The notes under the pieces are model-generated. The model had not been told where the DNA came from, did no database searches, and saw only the letters and a program-made list of their open reading frames with translations. Source: JBBROS01 sp965217935 (GTDB lineage Bacteria > Pseudomonadota > Alphaproteobacteria > Acetobacterales > Acetobacteraceae). From it: a stretch of DNA of 64,000 nucleotides. Location of the stretch: contig OZ244581.1 in NCBI GenBank assembly GCA_965217935.1, positions 62,001 through 126,000 of the forward strand. Reading direction: 5' to 3'. Below are positions 7,330 through 20,767 of this stretch, piece after piece. The position numbers were made by a program, and so were the translations under genes. Position 1 is the stretch's first letter; every line of letters begins with the position of its first letter.

Positions 7330-8730
7330 CTAAACCGTTTTTCTTTGATTATTAGAAAGTTTGTATGTTGCGTTGCTGAGAACGCGAAGGGCCTCATGCC
7401 ATCGCATGCAATGCTCTAACAATTGAGGGAGAACATCTTGTGGCGCACGACCATAAGCTGGAACACATAGATAGCCTAAATACGCCCGAGCAAAAATGCG
7501 AAAGTTTCGCCAGCTTCCCTCCTGGATCATTCCAGCACGGTGCAAAATCTGCAGGCCTTGACTGACCTGACTTAGATTTGAAAAAGGAATCTCGTGATCT
7601 TCGCCGTAGCAGCCAGTTGGCTCCGCAATGTCTGTGCGACCTGTTGCTTTTAGCAGCCCAACAATTTCGTTTGATCCTCGAGCGTGCCAATTAGCAGTTT
7701 GCACACGCTGAAGACGATCGAGCACGGTCCACACTGGTGGAGGACTTATAGCTTCTAGTGTTCTGATTGCCCGGGCCTGTAGCTCGGGATTTGCAAGATT
7801 ATCCCGCAAGCGGACAATTTGGTCTGGCATGCTCAAACGGTTGTGCCTAGGAGTTGCAGTGCCGAACGAGAGCGAAGTCATAACATCTACATTGGGAAAT
7901 TGGCCAGTCAGCCAAACCTCAATATTACCAACTGCTTCAAAGTTCCTAAAAATAAGAACGTGTGGTGACCACTCTGGCCATGTAACGAGGTCATCCGGCC
8001 CGAGCTTAAGTTGTTCGCGAAGGCGGTTCGCAAGATGTTCGGCAACGTCTTTAGGAAGCTTCCCGTTTGCTCGCCGAACAGTGATGTCATCAAAGCAAAA
8101 TGTCGCAGTAAGACCCTCGTTAGAGAGAAATTCAAGAAGCTCTTTCAGAACTGGGTTTGGGAACTGATTGTAAGCTTGATTCAAAGCATTACTCAAATCA
8201 GACCATTTTATATCAATCCGGACTAGAGTTGCCTCACGATTTGCAAAATGCGTACTCTCATGGCGTAAGGTTTGATCCACACTCATTCCGCTTCGCGTTT
8301 TGATTTCGATCAGAGCACAAAGAGTTCTGGAAGATTTCGTATAAATCCACGCATCAGGAATTCCTCTTCCTTGTTCCTCCGGTGCGATTGAGATTGGCTC
8401 ATATTCTTCCGCGGTGTCTTCTTGCATCTCGCTTAGGGAGGCCAGATGCATGTGGCCGCTTACTGAGACCCCGAGGACAACACGATTATCGAACGACTCC
8501 GGAGAATGTGGCGGCCGCTGTAATCCCCATCCAATATCTGCCCAATCAATCGGAATATTGTAAATTTCGGGAATCAATTTTATCAATAATGAACGCGTGA
8601 TGCGCGGATCAGATAAGCGCAACGCGTTTATCAGCGCATGAGTCACGTTGTTTTCATATTCTTGATTTTCATCTGGAATCCCGAAGCGCCGGAAGATATT
8701 GAGGTGAGGGTCAGTGCTTTCGTTGTGCAT
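7330..8730 (-). CDS. Putative PD-(D/E)XK nuclease, low GC
   Basis: 466 residues from ATG 8730 with AAGGAT upstream. Around residues 125-150 the sequence GIPDAWIYTKSSRTLCALIE followed by IKTRSG gives the PD...E-x-K core of PD-(D/E)XK nucleases, the fold of many restriction and defence enzymes. The C-terminal half is helical with no motif I know (SNEIVGLLKATGRTDI; ILHRAGMIQEGSWRNFRIFA). Codon use is strikingly unlike the neighbours: sampled stretches are near 48% GC against about 70% around it. This suggests recent acquisition into the operon. Fits between the WYL regulator (12 bp gap) and the small protein (9 bp gap). Confidence 0.65.
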   Translation of the reverse strand: MHNESTDPHLNIFRRFGIPDENQEYENNVTHALINALRLSDPRITRSLLIKLIPEIYNIPIDWADIGWGLQRPPHSPESFDNRVVLGVSVSGHMHLASLSEMQEDTAEEYEPISIAPEEQGRGIPDAWIYTKSSRTLCALIEIKTRSGMSVDQTLRHESTHFANREATLVRIDIKWSDLSNALNQAYNQFPNPVLKELLEFLSNEGLTATFCFDDITVRRANGKLPKDVAEHLANRLREQLKLGPDDLVTWPEWSPHVLIFRNFEAVGNIEVWLTGQFPNVDVMTSLSFGTATPRHNRLSMPDQIVRLRDNLANPELQARAIRTLEAISPPPVWTVLDRLQRVQTANWHARGSNEIVGLLKATGRTDIAEPTGCYGEDHEIPFSNLSQVSQGLQILHRAGMIQEGSWRNFRIFARAYLGYLCVPAYGRAPQDVLPQLLEHCMRWHEALRVLSNATYKLSNNQRKTV

Positions 8731-8742
8731 CGAATATCCTTC

Positions 8743-9771
8743 TCATAAGTCACCCATTGCGTGGTGGTTATGTATTCTCTCCGCAAGCTGCATTGCTTCT
8801 GTTCGGAGAAAACGCGGCGCCAGAATCTCCACCGCCGTCCCCCACGTAAACAAATGCCAGCACATCTCCGCCACCCCGCCCGCCCGGAACCGCACCAGTA
8901 GCCGGCCATTCGCCTCCCGCTCCATCGTCTGCGACGGATGGAACAGCCAGCACGCCGCGTCCCCCGCTGCCTCCGCCGAGAACCGCAGCACGACGTCGAT
9001 CGCCGCCTCCTGGAACACCCCGAACGACTGCGCCGCGTAGGCCCGCAAATCGAACTCCTCCCGCCGCGCGAAGCTCCGGTCCAGCACGTCGCTCGATACG
9101 ATCCGGTCCAGCCGCCACAGCCGCATCTCCGGCAACTCCTCGACGTGCGCCACCAGCCAGGCCCGGCCGTTGCCGCCGTAGAGCGTTCCGTACGGGCACA
9201 GCATGCGCGTCATCGGAGGCTCTACGGCCGATGAGCCGTATCGGATGACGATCAATTGCATCCCCAGGGTCGCCCGGCGGATCGTCGGCAGCAGCGACGG
9301 GTCGAGCCTCGGGCGCGGGCCGGGGCGCATGGCGATGCCCTACGCCTGCATCAGCGCCTCGATGTCCGGCTCGGCCCGCAGCAAGGCCGCCGGGCGCATC
9401 AGCGCGCGCAAGGCGGCGGCGGCGTCGCGCAGCAGTTGCGCCCGGTCCGCCTTCCCGCGCACGGCGCATTCGCGGGCCAGCGCCTCCACCGCCGCCACCG
9501 CCTCGGGCCGCGGCTCGGCCAGCCCCGCCAGCGCCGCGCCCGGCAAGCGCCAGCGGCGGACCCGCTCCTCGTCGTCCCAGTATTCGAGCTGCGGGAACAG
9601 GTCGTTCAGCACGTCGCGCGAGCGTTCCGCCGTTTTGCGCGACATGCCGATCTCGTGCGCCATCTCGTCCAGCGTCACCCCGGTCCGCGTGGCGGAGAGG
9701 CGCAGGGCGAGGCGGAGCAGCCGTTGCGACGGTTCGTAGCGCACAGGCCGCTTGTGCAACGAATCGGTCAT
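8743..9771 (-). pseudogene. HTH-WYL transcriptional regulator, interrupted by in-frame TAG
   Basis: From ATG 9771 the frame encodes a DeoR-like winged helix (RLLRLALRLSATRTGVTLDE, MAHEIGMSRKTAERSRDVL) and a linker to LRAEPDIEALMQA, then TAG at 9342-9340 (codon 144). The same frame then continues GIAMRPGPRPRLDPSLLPTI and a complete WYL-type domain (LIVIRYGSS, GRAWLVAHVEELPEMRLWRL) to 8743. The whole spans 342 codons, normal for a WYL regulator; the linker around R-P-G-P-R-P-R-L-D-P is conserved in the family, where I would expect a sense codon, probably Glu, instead of TAG. WYL proteins commonly control defence operons by sensing nucleic-acid ligands. If not suppressed, both halves are probably non-functional. 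Confidence 0.75.
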
Positions 9772-9784
9772 CGTGACAATGTCG

Positions 9785-11306
9785 TCAACGAAACCCGATC
9801 GGCACGCCCGCGCCGGGTCGGCCCTCGCACTCGGCGGCGAGCAGGCCGACAAGCCCCTCGCCATCGATCTCAAGCAGCTCGGCCCGGCGGCGGACCAGCG
9901 CGAAATCCGTAGGCGACAGCGCGCGCAGGCCGTCGAGCGCCGGCGGCGGCGCCAGCCCGAAGAAGCGGCAGAACGCGAGCCGGCATTGCCCGGGCGAGAG
10001 CCAGTCGAACCGGGCCTTGACCAGGAAGCGGCGCAGGCTGGCCACGTCGAGGCGGTTCAGCAGGTTGGTGGTGCAGGCGAACGGGAGCGGGTGGCTCTCC
10101 ATCCAGGTCAGCATCTCGTTGACCTGGCTGACTTCCCAGCTCTGCACCGCGCCGGCGCGGTTGAGCAGCAGGCTGTCCGCCTCGTCGAACACCAGGAACG
10201 CCTCGCCCGCCCGCCCGCGCCTCGGCGAAGGCGCCCGCGATGTTGGCCTCGGTGCCGCCGACGAAGCAGTTGAGCAGGTCCGAGGCGCGCTTCTGCACCA
10301 CCGGCAGGCCCATTCGGGCGGCGAGGTGCCGCACCCAGGCGCTCTTGCCCGCGCCCGGCGGGCCAGAAAGCAGCAGCGAGACGCGCCGCGTGGCGCCGGG
10401 CCGGGCGAGTTGGGCGGCGAGCGCGTCGAGGCCGGTGTCGGCTTTGACCAGGGCCGGGTCGTACAGCGCTTCGTCCGGCTCCGGCGGCGGCAGGGTTCCG
10501 CCGCCGACCGCCCGCGCTACGCCCTCGACGATCAGCCGCGCCGTGTCCGCCCCGCCGCCGGCCAGCCGCGCCCCGCGCAGCGCCGAGCGCGCCACGGCAG
10601 GCGCCGCCGGCACCAGCCGCGCCAGGCGGGCGGCCTCGCCGTCCGGGAGCGGCACGCCCTCCGCGGCGCCCATGTCCTGCCACAGCCGGGTGCGCGCGCC
10701 GAGGTTCGGCAGCGCCAGTTCCATGCACAGCGTCATGCGCCGCAGCACGGCCGGTCCCAGCACGCGGATGTCGTTCGCGGTCCAGATCACCGGGACCGGC
10801 GTGCGTTCCAGCAGCTGGTGCATGAACACGCGCGAACCGCCGGACGTCTTGCCGCGGAAGTCGTTATGGGCGCCGAACACGTCCTCCGCCTCGTCGAACA
10901 GCAGCGCCGCGCTGCCCGGCGGCAGCAAGTGCTGGGCCAAACGCAAACCGGCCAGGCGCTCGGAGCGCTCCGGCTCGGCGCCGTCGCCGTCGCCGTCGGT
11001 TTCCGTCACGGGGCGCAGCGGGGCGCCGACGCGGGCGGCGAGGGCTGCGGCAAAGCTGGTCTTGCCGGTGCCGGGCGGGCCGTAGAGCAGGATGTTGATG
11101 CCGCGCTCGCGTTGGTCGAGGGCGGCGCGGAGCAGGGCGGCGGCGGTGTCGGCCTCGCGCCCGAGATGGGCGAAGAAGCTGCGCCATTTGAGCGGCTCGG
11201 GCGCGGCGCTGCAGAGAAGCTGGCCGGCGAGATCCGGGCCGAGCGGGACGCCGCGCCCGACCAGGGCGCCGAGGCGCGGCAGCAGGTGCAGATCGTTGTC
11301 TGGCAT
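9785..11306 (-). pseudogene. Tandem AAA ATPase, frameshifted in the second ATPase module
   Basis: From ATG 11306 the frame encodes a first AAA module with Walker A GPPGTGKTSF and Walker B ALLFDEAEDVF, and a second with Walker A GPPGAGKSAW. The product then goes out of frame at about 10205-10220, where GGGC is repeated (…gcgggcgggcgggcgagg…). Removing one 4-base unit restores EAFLVFDEADSLLLNRAG, the second Walker B, and a proper C-terminus to TGA at 9785 (…GAGVPIGFR). Total length would be about 506 residues. Two AAA modules in one chain recall Cdc48-like remodelling ATPases. It is the first gene of the operon and lies 13 bp before the WYL regulator. Confidence 0.75.
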
Positions 11307-11347
11307 TGGGATTACCCGTTCTCGTGGACGGTCTGCTGGCTTGGGGG

Positions 11348-11571
11348 CTATGTCATGGTCAGGTTGGCCTGCATATCGGCTTCGTAGGCCATGGGCGAGC
11401 GGTAGCCTGGATTGGAATGCAGGCGGACGGAGTTTTGCCAGCCCTCGATGAAGTTGAAGCAGGCCCTGCGCGCTTCGGCCTGTAAGGCGAACCGGCGGCG
11501 GCTGAGCAGCTCGGCTTACAGGGTGGAGAAGATGCTCTCGGTTAAGGCGTTGATGCTCCTATATTGGTCAA
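11348..11571 (-). pseudogene. IS3-family OrfB C-terminal remnant
   Basis: Minus-strand frame reads YRSINALTESIFSTL, then a TAA at 11518-11516 where the family has a Lys or similar, then AELLSRRRFALQAEARRACF, NFIEGWQNSVRLHSNPGYRS, PMAYEADMQANLTMT and a stop at 11348. This is the DDE-terminal Glu segment plus C-terminus of an IS3-family transposase. It is fused in frame to the IS110 remnant upstream, which shows a past deletion or insertion joining two elements. Confidence 0.75.
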
Positions 11572-11639
11572 GGGGCTTCGGTCGACGGGGTAGTGGGCTT
11601 CGGTGGGCGGCAGAGGTATCCAAGATCTCGCGGGCCAGA

Positions 11640-12270
11640 TAGCGCTTTAGGCGGCGGGTGATCTCCGGTTTGCTCTTTCCCTCGGCTGTCCGCCGGCAAA
11701 CGTAATCCAGCATCGGCTGGTGGCTGCGCATACGAACGGTGACCACGCGACAGAGGGCGGCGTTGGCCTGCCGATTACCGCTACGATTGAGGCAGAGCCG
11801 GATGGTTTTGCCGCTGGATGCTGGGATCGGGCAAACGCCACGCAGCGTGGCAAACGCCGCTTCCGATTTGATGCGGTCAGGATTGTCGCCGACAAGCAGC
11901 ATTTCGGCCGCTGTGCCCGTGGCCATCCCGTGCGCCTCTAGCAGATCGGGCGCGTGGGCGGCCGTGAGGGTCTCGAGCTGGGCATCGTACTGCTTGATGT
12001 CGGCGTCCAGCAGCAGCCAGCGCCGGGCGATGGCACGCAGGCTCTCCTTGGCCGATGCCAGCGTCGACGTGAGCGGACCCGGTTGCAAGGCAGCCCGTTG
12101 CCGCCGCAGCGTCATTTTAGCCCTGACGGGGCCGAGCTGCTAGCGCAGGGCGTCCGGAGAGCAGACGATGATGGCCTTGAGCGTCTGCATGGCCTGTGTC
12201 CTGGCCTTTGACTGCGGTGTCGCGAGCGACCTTGAGATGGCGGATCATCTCGACCGCGGTAAACGTCTGC
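11640..12270 (-). pseudogene. IS110-family transposase remnant
   Basis: The minus strand encodes the middle and C-terminal part of an IS110 (DEDD) transposase: VEMIRHLKVARDTAVK, then a frame change, MQTLKAIIVCSPDALR, a TAG, QLGPVRAKMTL, and an open stretch with FATLRGVCPIPASSGKTIRL, CLNRSGNRQANAALCRVVTV and ITRRLKRYLARE, the Transposase_20 domain with its conserved serine (ASSGK). The N-terminal DEDD domain is missing. At least one frameshift and one stop make it inactive. Confidence 0.75.
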
Positions 12271-12316
12271 TGATGGCCGCCTCAGAGGACCGGGCTGGCT
12301 TGTTTTCTATTGCTGC

Positions 12317-13060
12317 ATGGAAAAGAGCAACACGTCGGCCGATGTGGCTGCCGCTGTGGCAGCCACGGAGACACGGATTGAGATCGTCGGCGAGCGGCGG
12401 CGGATGCGTGATGCGGCGTTCCGGGCGTGGGTGGTCGAGGCGTGCCTGGCGCCTGGCGCACGGGTGCCGGAGTTGGCGCGCCGGTTCGGCATCTGCACCA
12501 GCCTGATTGATCGCTGGCGCCGTGCTGCCTTGGAGGAAGCGGCGGCCCAACCTTGCGCCGCCGCACCGGCATTGCCGGACAAGGCGCGGGGTGCGGAGAC
12601 GCCGCTCGGGTTCGTGCCGGTCGGCGTGCTGGGCCGCGCGGAGGATGGCGGGCCTGCCCTGATCGCTCGTCCGGCGCCGGCCGTAACGGCGGCGCCATTG
12701 CCTGGCCATGTGCCGCGGCCATTCCTGGCGGTGGAGGACCGTGTGGGCATGATCGAAATCGATTTGGCCTGCGGCGCGCGGCTGCGGGTGGACGCGTTCG
12801 TCAACGAGCGCGCGTTGCGCCGCGTGCTGGCGGCGCTGCGGATGGAGGGACGTCGTGATCCAGGCGGCGCCCGGGACCAAGGCATATCTGGCCTGCTGCA
12901 CGATGGTCTCGCACGCCTGGCAGCTCAGCTTCGGCCGGATATGGCGGATGAGCTTGAAGCTGCTTGGCACATACTCCAGCACCTCGCGCTCGTCCTGGCC
13001 GACCCGGCTGAACACCGTGCCGCCGCAACCGGGGCAAGGCGCAGCGCGGCTCATGGGTGA
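12317..13060 (+). pseudogene. tnpA: IS66-family TnpA (OrfA) joined to antisense tnpC remnant
   Basis: The first ~175 codons are an IS66 OrfA protein: helix-turn-helix region AAFRAWVVEACLAPGARVPE, LARRFGICTSLIDRWRRAAL and the C-terminal segment IEIDLACGARLRVDAFVNER, ALRRVLAALRMEG. From about 12850 the frame runs antisense through an IS66 tnpC fragment and ends meaninglessly at 13060. No tnpB follows. The element is therefore broken, although the TnpA HTH itself is intact. Confidence 0.7.
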
Positions 13061-13240
13061 CGGTCTCGCGCGGCAGGTGCGGCGGCAGCGGCTGGCGCAC
13101 CGGCTGGCAGCGCCCGCGCGTGCGGGCCTGGCACGGGCCGTCGGCGCCGGCGGCCTGGGCACGGGCGGCGCCCTCGGCCGTCTCCTCCTCCAGTTCGCCG
13201 ATCAGCAGTTCGAGCTGCTCGATGTCGCGGCCAAGTGAGA
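12850..13240 (-). pseudogene. IS66-family transposase TnpC N-terminal remnant (frameshifted)
   Basis: Minus strand. RDIEQLELLIGELEEETAEG, the usual IS66 coiled-coil start, is followed by RQPLPPHLPRETVTHEP, then a frame change into CPGCGGTVFSRVGQDEREVL, EYVPSSFKLIRHIRPKLSCQ and ACETIVQQARYALVPGAAW, the zinc-finger and linker region of IS66 transposases. The catalytic domain is missing and the piece is inverted relative to the IS66 tnpA next to it. Confidence 0.7.
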
Positions 13241-13321
13241 TGGCTCGGGAAATCTGCACAGGTCTGATGAGTGGAGTTTCTGCCTGACGGCGGCCAGGAT
13301 GGCTTCGGAACAGGAGAGACG

Positions 13322-13630
13322 ATGAGCAAGCGACCACGCCGGAACCATACGCCGGCCTTCAAGGCAAAGGTGGCCTTGGCGGCCGTGAAGGGCGAGAAGA
13401 CGCTGGCCGAGTTGGCGCAGCAGTTCGACGTGCATCCCAACCAGATCACCTCCTGGAAGGGCCAGCTCTTGGAGGGGGCAGCCGGGGTATTCGGATCGGA
13501 GCCGAAGGCGGGCGCGGCACAGGTAGTCGACGTGAAGACGCTGCATGCCAAGATCGGCGAGCTGACGCTGGCCAACGATTTTTTGTCCGGCGCGCTCGCC
13601 AAGGCCGGCTTTCTGAGCGCAAAGCGATGA
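13322..13630 (+). CDS. IS3-family transposase OrfA
   Basis: 102 residues from ATG 13322 (GGAGAG upstream), MSKRPRRNHTPAFKAKVALA, with the N-terminal helix-turn-helix (EKTLAELAQQFDVHPNQITS) that binds the element ends and a C-terminal leucine-rich coil (LHAKIGELTLANDFLSGAL). Stop at 13630 overlaps the OrfB ATG as ATGA, the usual coupling in this IS3 subgroup; OrfAB fusion by frameshift is not required. Confidence 0.9.
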   Translation: MSKRPRRNHTPAFKAKVALAAVKGEKTLAELAQQFDVHPNQITSWKGQLLEGAAGVFGSEPKAGAAQVVDVKTLHAKIGELTLANDFLSGALAKAGFLSAKR

Positions 13631-14454
13631 TCGACGGCGATCATGATTTGTCGATTGCCAAACAGGCGAAGGCCCTCGGGATCAGCCGCGGCAGCATCTG
13701 CTACACGCCCAAGACGGCGTTGCCGGCCGACCTTGCGGTCATGCGGCGGATGGACGAACTCCGCCTCGACTTCCCCTTTGCCGGCAGCAGGATGCTGCGC
13801 GACCTGCTCAATCGGGAAGGGATTGAGATCGGCCGCCGGCATGTCGCGACGTTGATGAAGCGGATGGGCATTTCAGCCCTTTACCGCAAGCCGAGCACCT
13901 CGAGGCCGGCGCCGGGCCACAAAATCTACCCGTATCTGCTGCGCGGCGTGACGGTGAGCCGCCCCGATCAGGCGTGGGCCATGGATTTCACCTACGTGCC
14001 CAGGGCGCGGGGCTTCGTCTACCTGGCCGCCGTCGTGGACTGGTATTCCCGCCGGGTTCTGGCTTGGCGGCTGTCGATCACCATGGAGGCCGCGTTCTGC
14101 GTCGAGGCGCTTGAGGGAGCGCTTGCTCGCCACGGCAAGCCGGACGTGTTCAACACGGATCAAGGATCGCAGTTCACCGGCCAGGGTTTCACGAGCGTGC
14201 TGCTCAGGGCGGGGGTGGCCGTCAGCATGGACGGGAAAGGGGCTTGGCGGGACAACGTGTTCGTTGAACGGCTTTGGCGGTCGGTCAAGTATGAGGAGAT
14301 CTATCTCAGAGCTTACGACACGGTCGGCGAGGCCCGGACCTCGATCGGCCGGTATCTGGCCTTCTACAATGGCCGGAGGCCGCATTCCAGCCTTGACCGG
14401 AAGACGCCGGACCAGGCCTACTTTGACGGGCTGCCGCAGACCGCGGCAGCCTGA
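13627..14454 (+). CDS. IS3-family transposase OrfB (DDE integrase core)
   Basis: 275 residues. An HTH_21-like region (ALGISRGSICYTPK; MDELRLDFPFAGSRMLRDLL) precedes an rve integrase core with complete catalytic triad: D in AWAMDFTYV, D in FNTDQGSQF, E in FVERLWRSV, and the K/R-rich end YNGRRPHSSLDRKTPDQAYF. Full length and no internal stops, so the element may still be mobile. Confidence 0.92.
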   Translation: MIDGDHDLSIAKQAKALGISRGSICYTPKTALPADLAVMRRMDELRLDFPFAGSRMLRDLLNREGIEIGRRHVATLMKRMGISALYRKPSTSRPAPGHKIYPYLLRGVTVSRPDQAWAMDFTYVPRARGFVYLAAVVDWYSRRVLAWRLSITMEAAFCVEALEGALARHGKPDVFNTDQGSQFTGQGFTSVLLRAGVAVSMDGKGAWRDNVFVERLWRSVKYEEIYLRAYDTVGEARTSIGRYLAFYNGRRPHSSLDRKTPDQAYFDGLPQTAAA

Positions 14455-14520
14455 ACTCGGCAAGGCTCCACCCAAACACACGCAAGCTGCTGTTCAGACA
14501 AACGGAACCACTTCAATAAC

Positions 14521-14597
<77 letters not shown>

Positions 14598-14639
14598 GGG
14601 GTGTTGTTAGGGTTTGATGTAGGTTTGCTTGGTTCGGGA

Positions 14640-14757
14640 GACCTGGCGGCGACCGACTTTCCCGCGGCTTGAGCCGCAGTATCATGGGCGCTGGAGATTT
14701 TCACGTCCGAGTTCGGGATGGGATCGGGTGCGGTCTCTCCGCCATGGCCACCAGGTC
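14640..14757 (-). rRNA. 5S ribosomal RNA
   Basis: About 118 nt on the minus strand; terminal helix GACCTGG / CCAGGTC closes 5' to 3', and the loop A region CCCGATCCCATCCCGAACTC is the standard 5S signature. Placed between 23S and tRNA-fMet. Ends estimated from the terminal helix. Confidence 0.93.
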
Positions 14758-14872
14758 GCCTGAGCCAAGCGGCGCGGCGGGTGAACCGGGTTCTGGCGCG
14801 GGATAGCATGTGCGCGTTGAATGCGGCGTTATGCCCGCAGCGGCGTTGATGGCTGCTGTGCAGGGCGGTTTG

Positions 14873-17631
<2,759 letters not shown>

Positions 17632-18116
17632 TCAATGCGCCGCCTCCCGCAGGAGGCAACGCCCGCCATGCACAGGAGCAACCAACGCCAGGCCGCCCGA
17701 AGGAAGCCCGCCATCAATCAATCCGGCAACACGGCAAACGCCGCATTCATACGCACACATATTTCCACGCTCCTGAACCCTGCAACCGCCGCCACGCTCG
17801 GACGGCGCCGGACACTGCCGACGCCGAACCGGGTCAGACACCCGCGTCACGGCCGTTGCGGACATCCCGCGCCCGCGTCCATGCCAAATCCGCCAACGCG
17901 GATCCGGCCAGATGCCGACCGAGACGTCCTGCGCGCCCAGGAGCGCGCCAGAACCTGATTCACTTATCAAAACACCACCTTCAGCGCCGCGCGCGCCAAG
18001 TCCTGCCCAACGGCAGCAACCCGGCCCCACGACGCCAAACCCGACACGCATTCCGCGACGTATGGCAGTAGCTGGCGTTCAGGCCCGTTACCGGACATCC
18101 CGGCCGGCGCCTGGCC
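17632..18116 (-). other. 16S-23S spacer, distal part
   Basis: About 485 bp between tRNA-Ala and 23S. I see no further tRNA or gene; it should hold the processing stem for 23S. Apparent frames are unrelated to proteins I know. Confidence 0.7.
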
Positions 18117-18189
18117 TGGAGACGATCGGGATCGAACCGATGACCCCCTGCTTGCAAAGCAGGTGCTCTCCCAGCTGAGCTACGCCCCC
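18117..18189 (-). tRNA. tRNA-Ala (UGC)
   Basis: 73 nt, 5' GGGGGCGTAGCTCAGCTGGG, anticodon loop TTTGCAA, T loop GTTCGATCC, acceptor 3' CGTCTCC plus discriminator A. CCA is not encoded. Spacer tRNA of the rRNA operon. Confidence 0.95.
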
Positions 18190-18272
18190 TTAGCTGCCCG
18201 CCGTCAGCCCCCGATCATCCAGGACGCCAACGCCGCACGGCGCCGTTCGCCTGACCACTGACGCTTGAACCA

Positions 18273-18346
<74 letters not shown>

Positions 18347-18660
18347 GCAACCAGTCGTCCGCGATCAGATCCCAGCCGTCAGGAACAACCATCACGCGAT
18401 GCGTTCCGACACTTGGCAACCGACCATCGAAGACTGATCCATAGTCGCGGAAGGGATATGTTGACGGCGCCCCGCGCCTTGCGGCAAGCGCTTGAACCAT
18501 GTTCGCCTCAGCGCCGCAGCGCCTCGGTCTTGCGGCCAGGCCCGAACCGGCCAAGCCAGCGCCCCAGGGCATCCACCCCGGGGATCGTCATTAGGTTGCA
18601 AGCCAAACCCTTATCGCCGAACCCGAAAGCCCGGCCATAAGCGGCATCGGCCCGCATCCT

Positions 18661-20157
<1,497 letters not shown>

Positions 20158-20767
20158 CACAGCTAAATCCAACACCAGCCCCGAAAAGCCAGCCTCGCAT
20201 CCAGCCGCCACGAACGAACCCAAGGCCGCGTTCGATCCAGACCCCAATCCTAAACACCAACGCTCGTTCCCAAGGCCGAAAGACCCCGAAAACGCCAATC
20301 AATCATTCATCAAGACATATGTCAGGCTCAACGATCCAATCAGCGCCTCAAGCTCCGTCAATCCCAGGCCACAACGCCGCATCCAGAACCGTCGTCCAAA
20401 TCAATCGTCAGCCTAAAGCTGTTGCCAGCCAAAACCAACCCAGACCCAAACCAACAAAACCAAATGCAACCGAACCAAAGCAAACATCGCTAAAAACACC
20501 CCCGCCGCGCAATCAATATCACGCAGCAAGCAGAACGCCGCCAACATATCCCTTCCAAATATTATGCACTTGTCAAAAGAACGATCGACCTCGGAGGCTG
20601 TCTAAATCCGCCGCGATCGGGAGCCGGTATCTAGGCCTCCAGCCAACTCATGTCAACACAATGACAGCACCCGGTTAAAATTTCCAAAACAAAGTAAAAA
20701 CAACAGTCTAGCTATCAAAGGGCGCAGCAAACCCATTTGCTGCGCCGCACAACGCTGCCATGCGCGC
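20158..20767 (-). other. rRNA operon leader and promoter region, no gene
   Basis: About 610 bp between the 16S 5' end and clpB. A/T- and C/A-rich on the plus strand, no protein-like frame. It contains the rRNA promoter (separate entry) and a second TTGACA near 20580-20575 on the minus strand that may be another promoter. Confidence 0.7.
20628..20656 (-). promoter_or_regulatory. Probable rRNA operon promoter
   Basis: On the minus strand, TTGACA (20656-20651), a 17-bp spacer and TAGATA (20633-20628): a near-consensus sigma-70 promoter about 470 bp before the 16S 5' end. A second TTGACA lies about 75 bp closer to 16S but without an equally good -10 box. Confidence 0.65.

Larger units (their letters stand above)
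13268..14515 (+). mobile_element. IS3-family insertion sequence, apparently complete
   Basis: Two overlapping transposase frames are bounded by imperfect inverted repeats: left TGAGTGGAGTTTCTGCCTGA from 13268 and right, read inward on the minus strand, TGAAGTGGTTCCGTTTGTCT ending at 14515. I could not identify a matching target duplication, so the exact ends may be off by a few bases. It lies 5 bp downstream of the tRNA-fMet 3' end and next to older IS66 debris. Confidence 0.7.

Noticed and set aside
8743..9330. WYL domain as an independent gene starting MRPGPRPRL
   Set aside because: The ATG falls inside the conserved linker, no ribosome site precedes it and the HTH half is in the same frame; one interrupted gene is more likely.
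2926..9771. Reassigned stop codons (TAG/TGA read as amino acids)
   Set aside because: TAG and TGA end many intact genes in the window (for example purD, thyX, coq9, lpxK), so global reassignment is excluded; local suppression remains possible but unproven.
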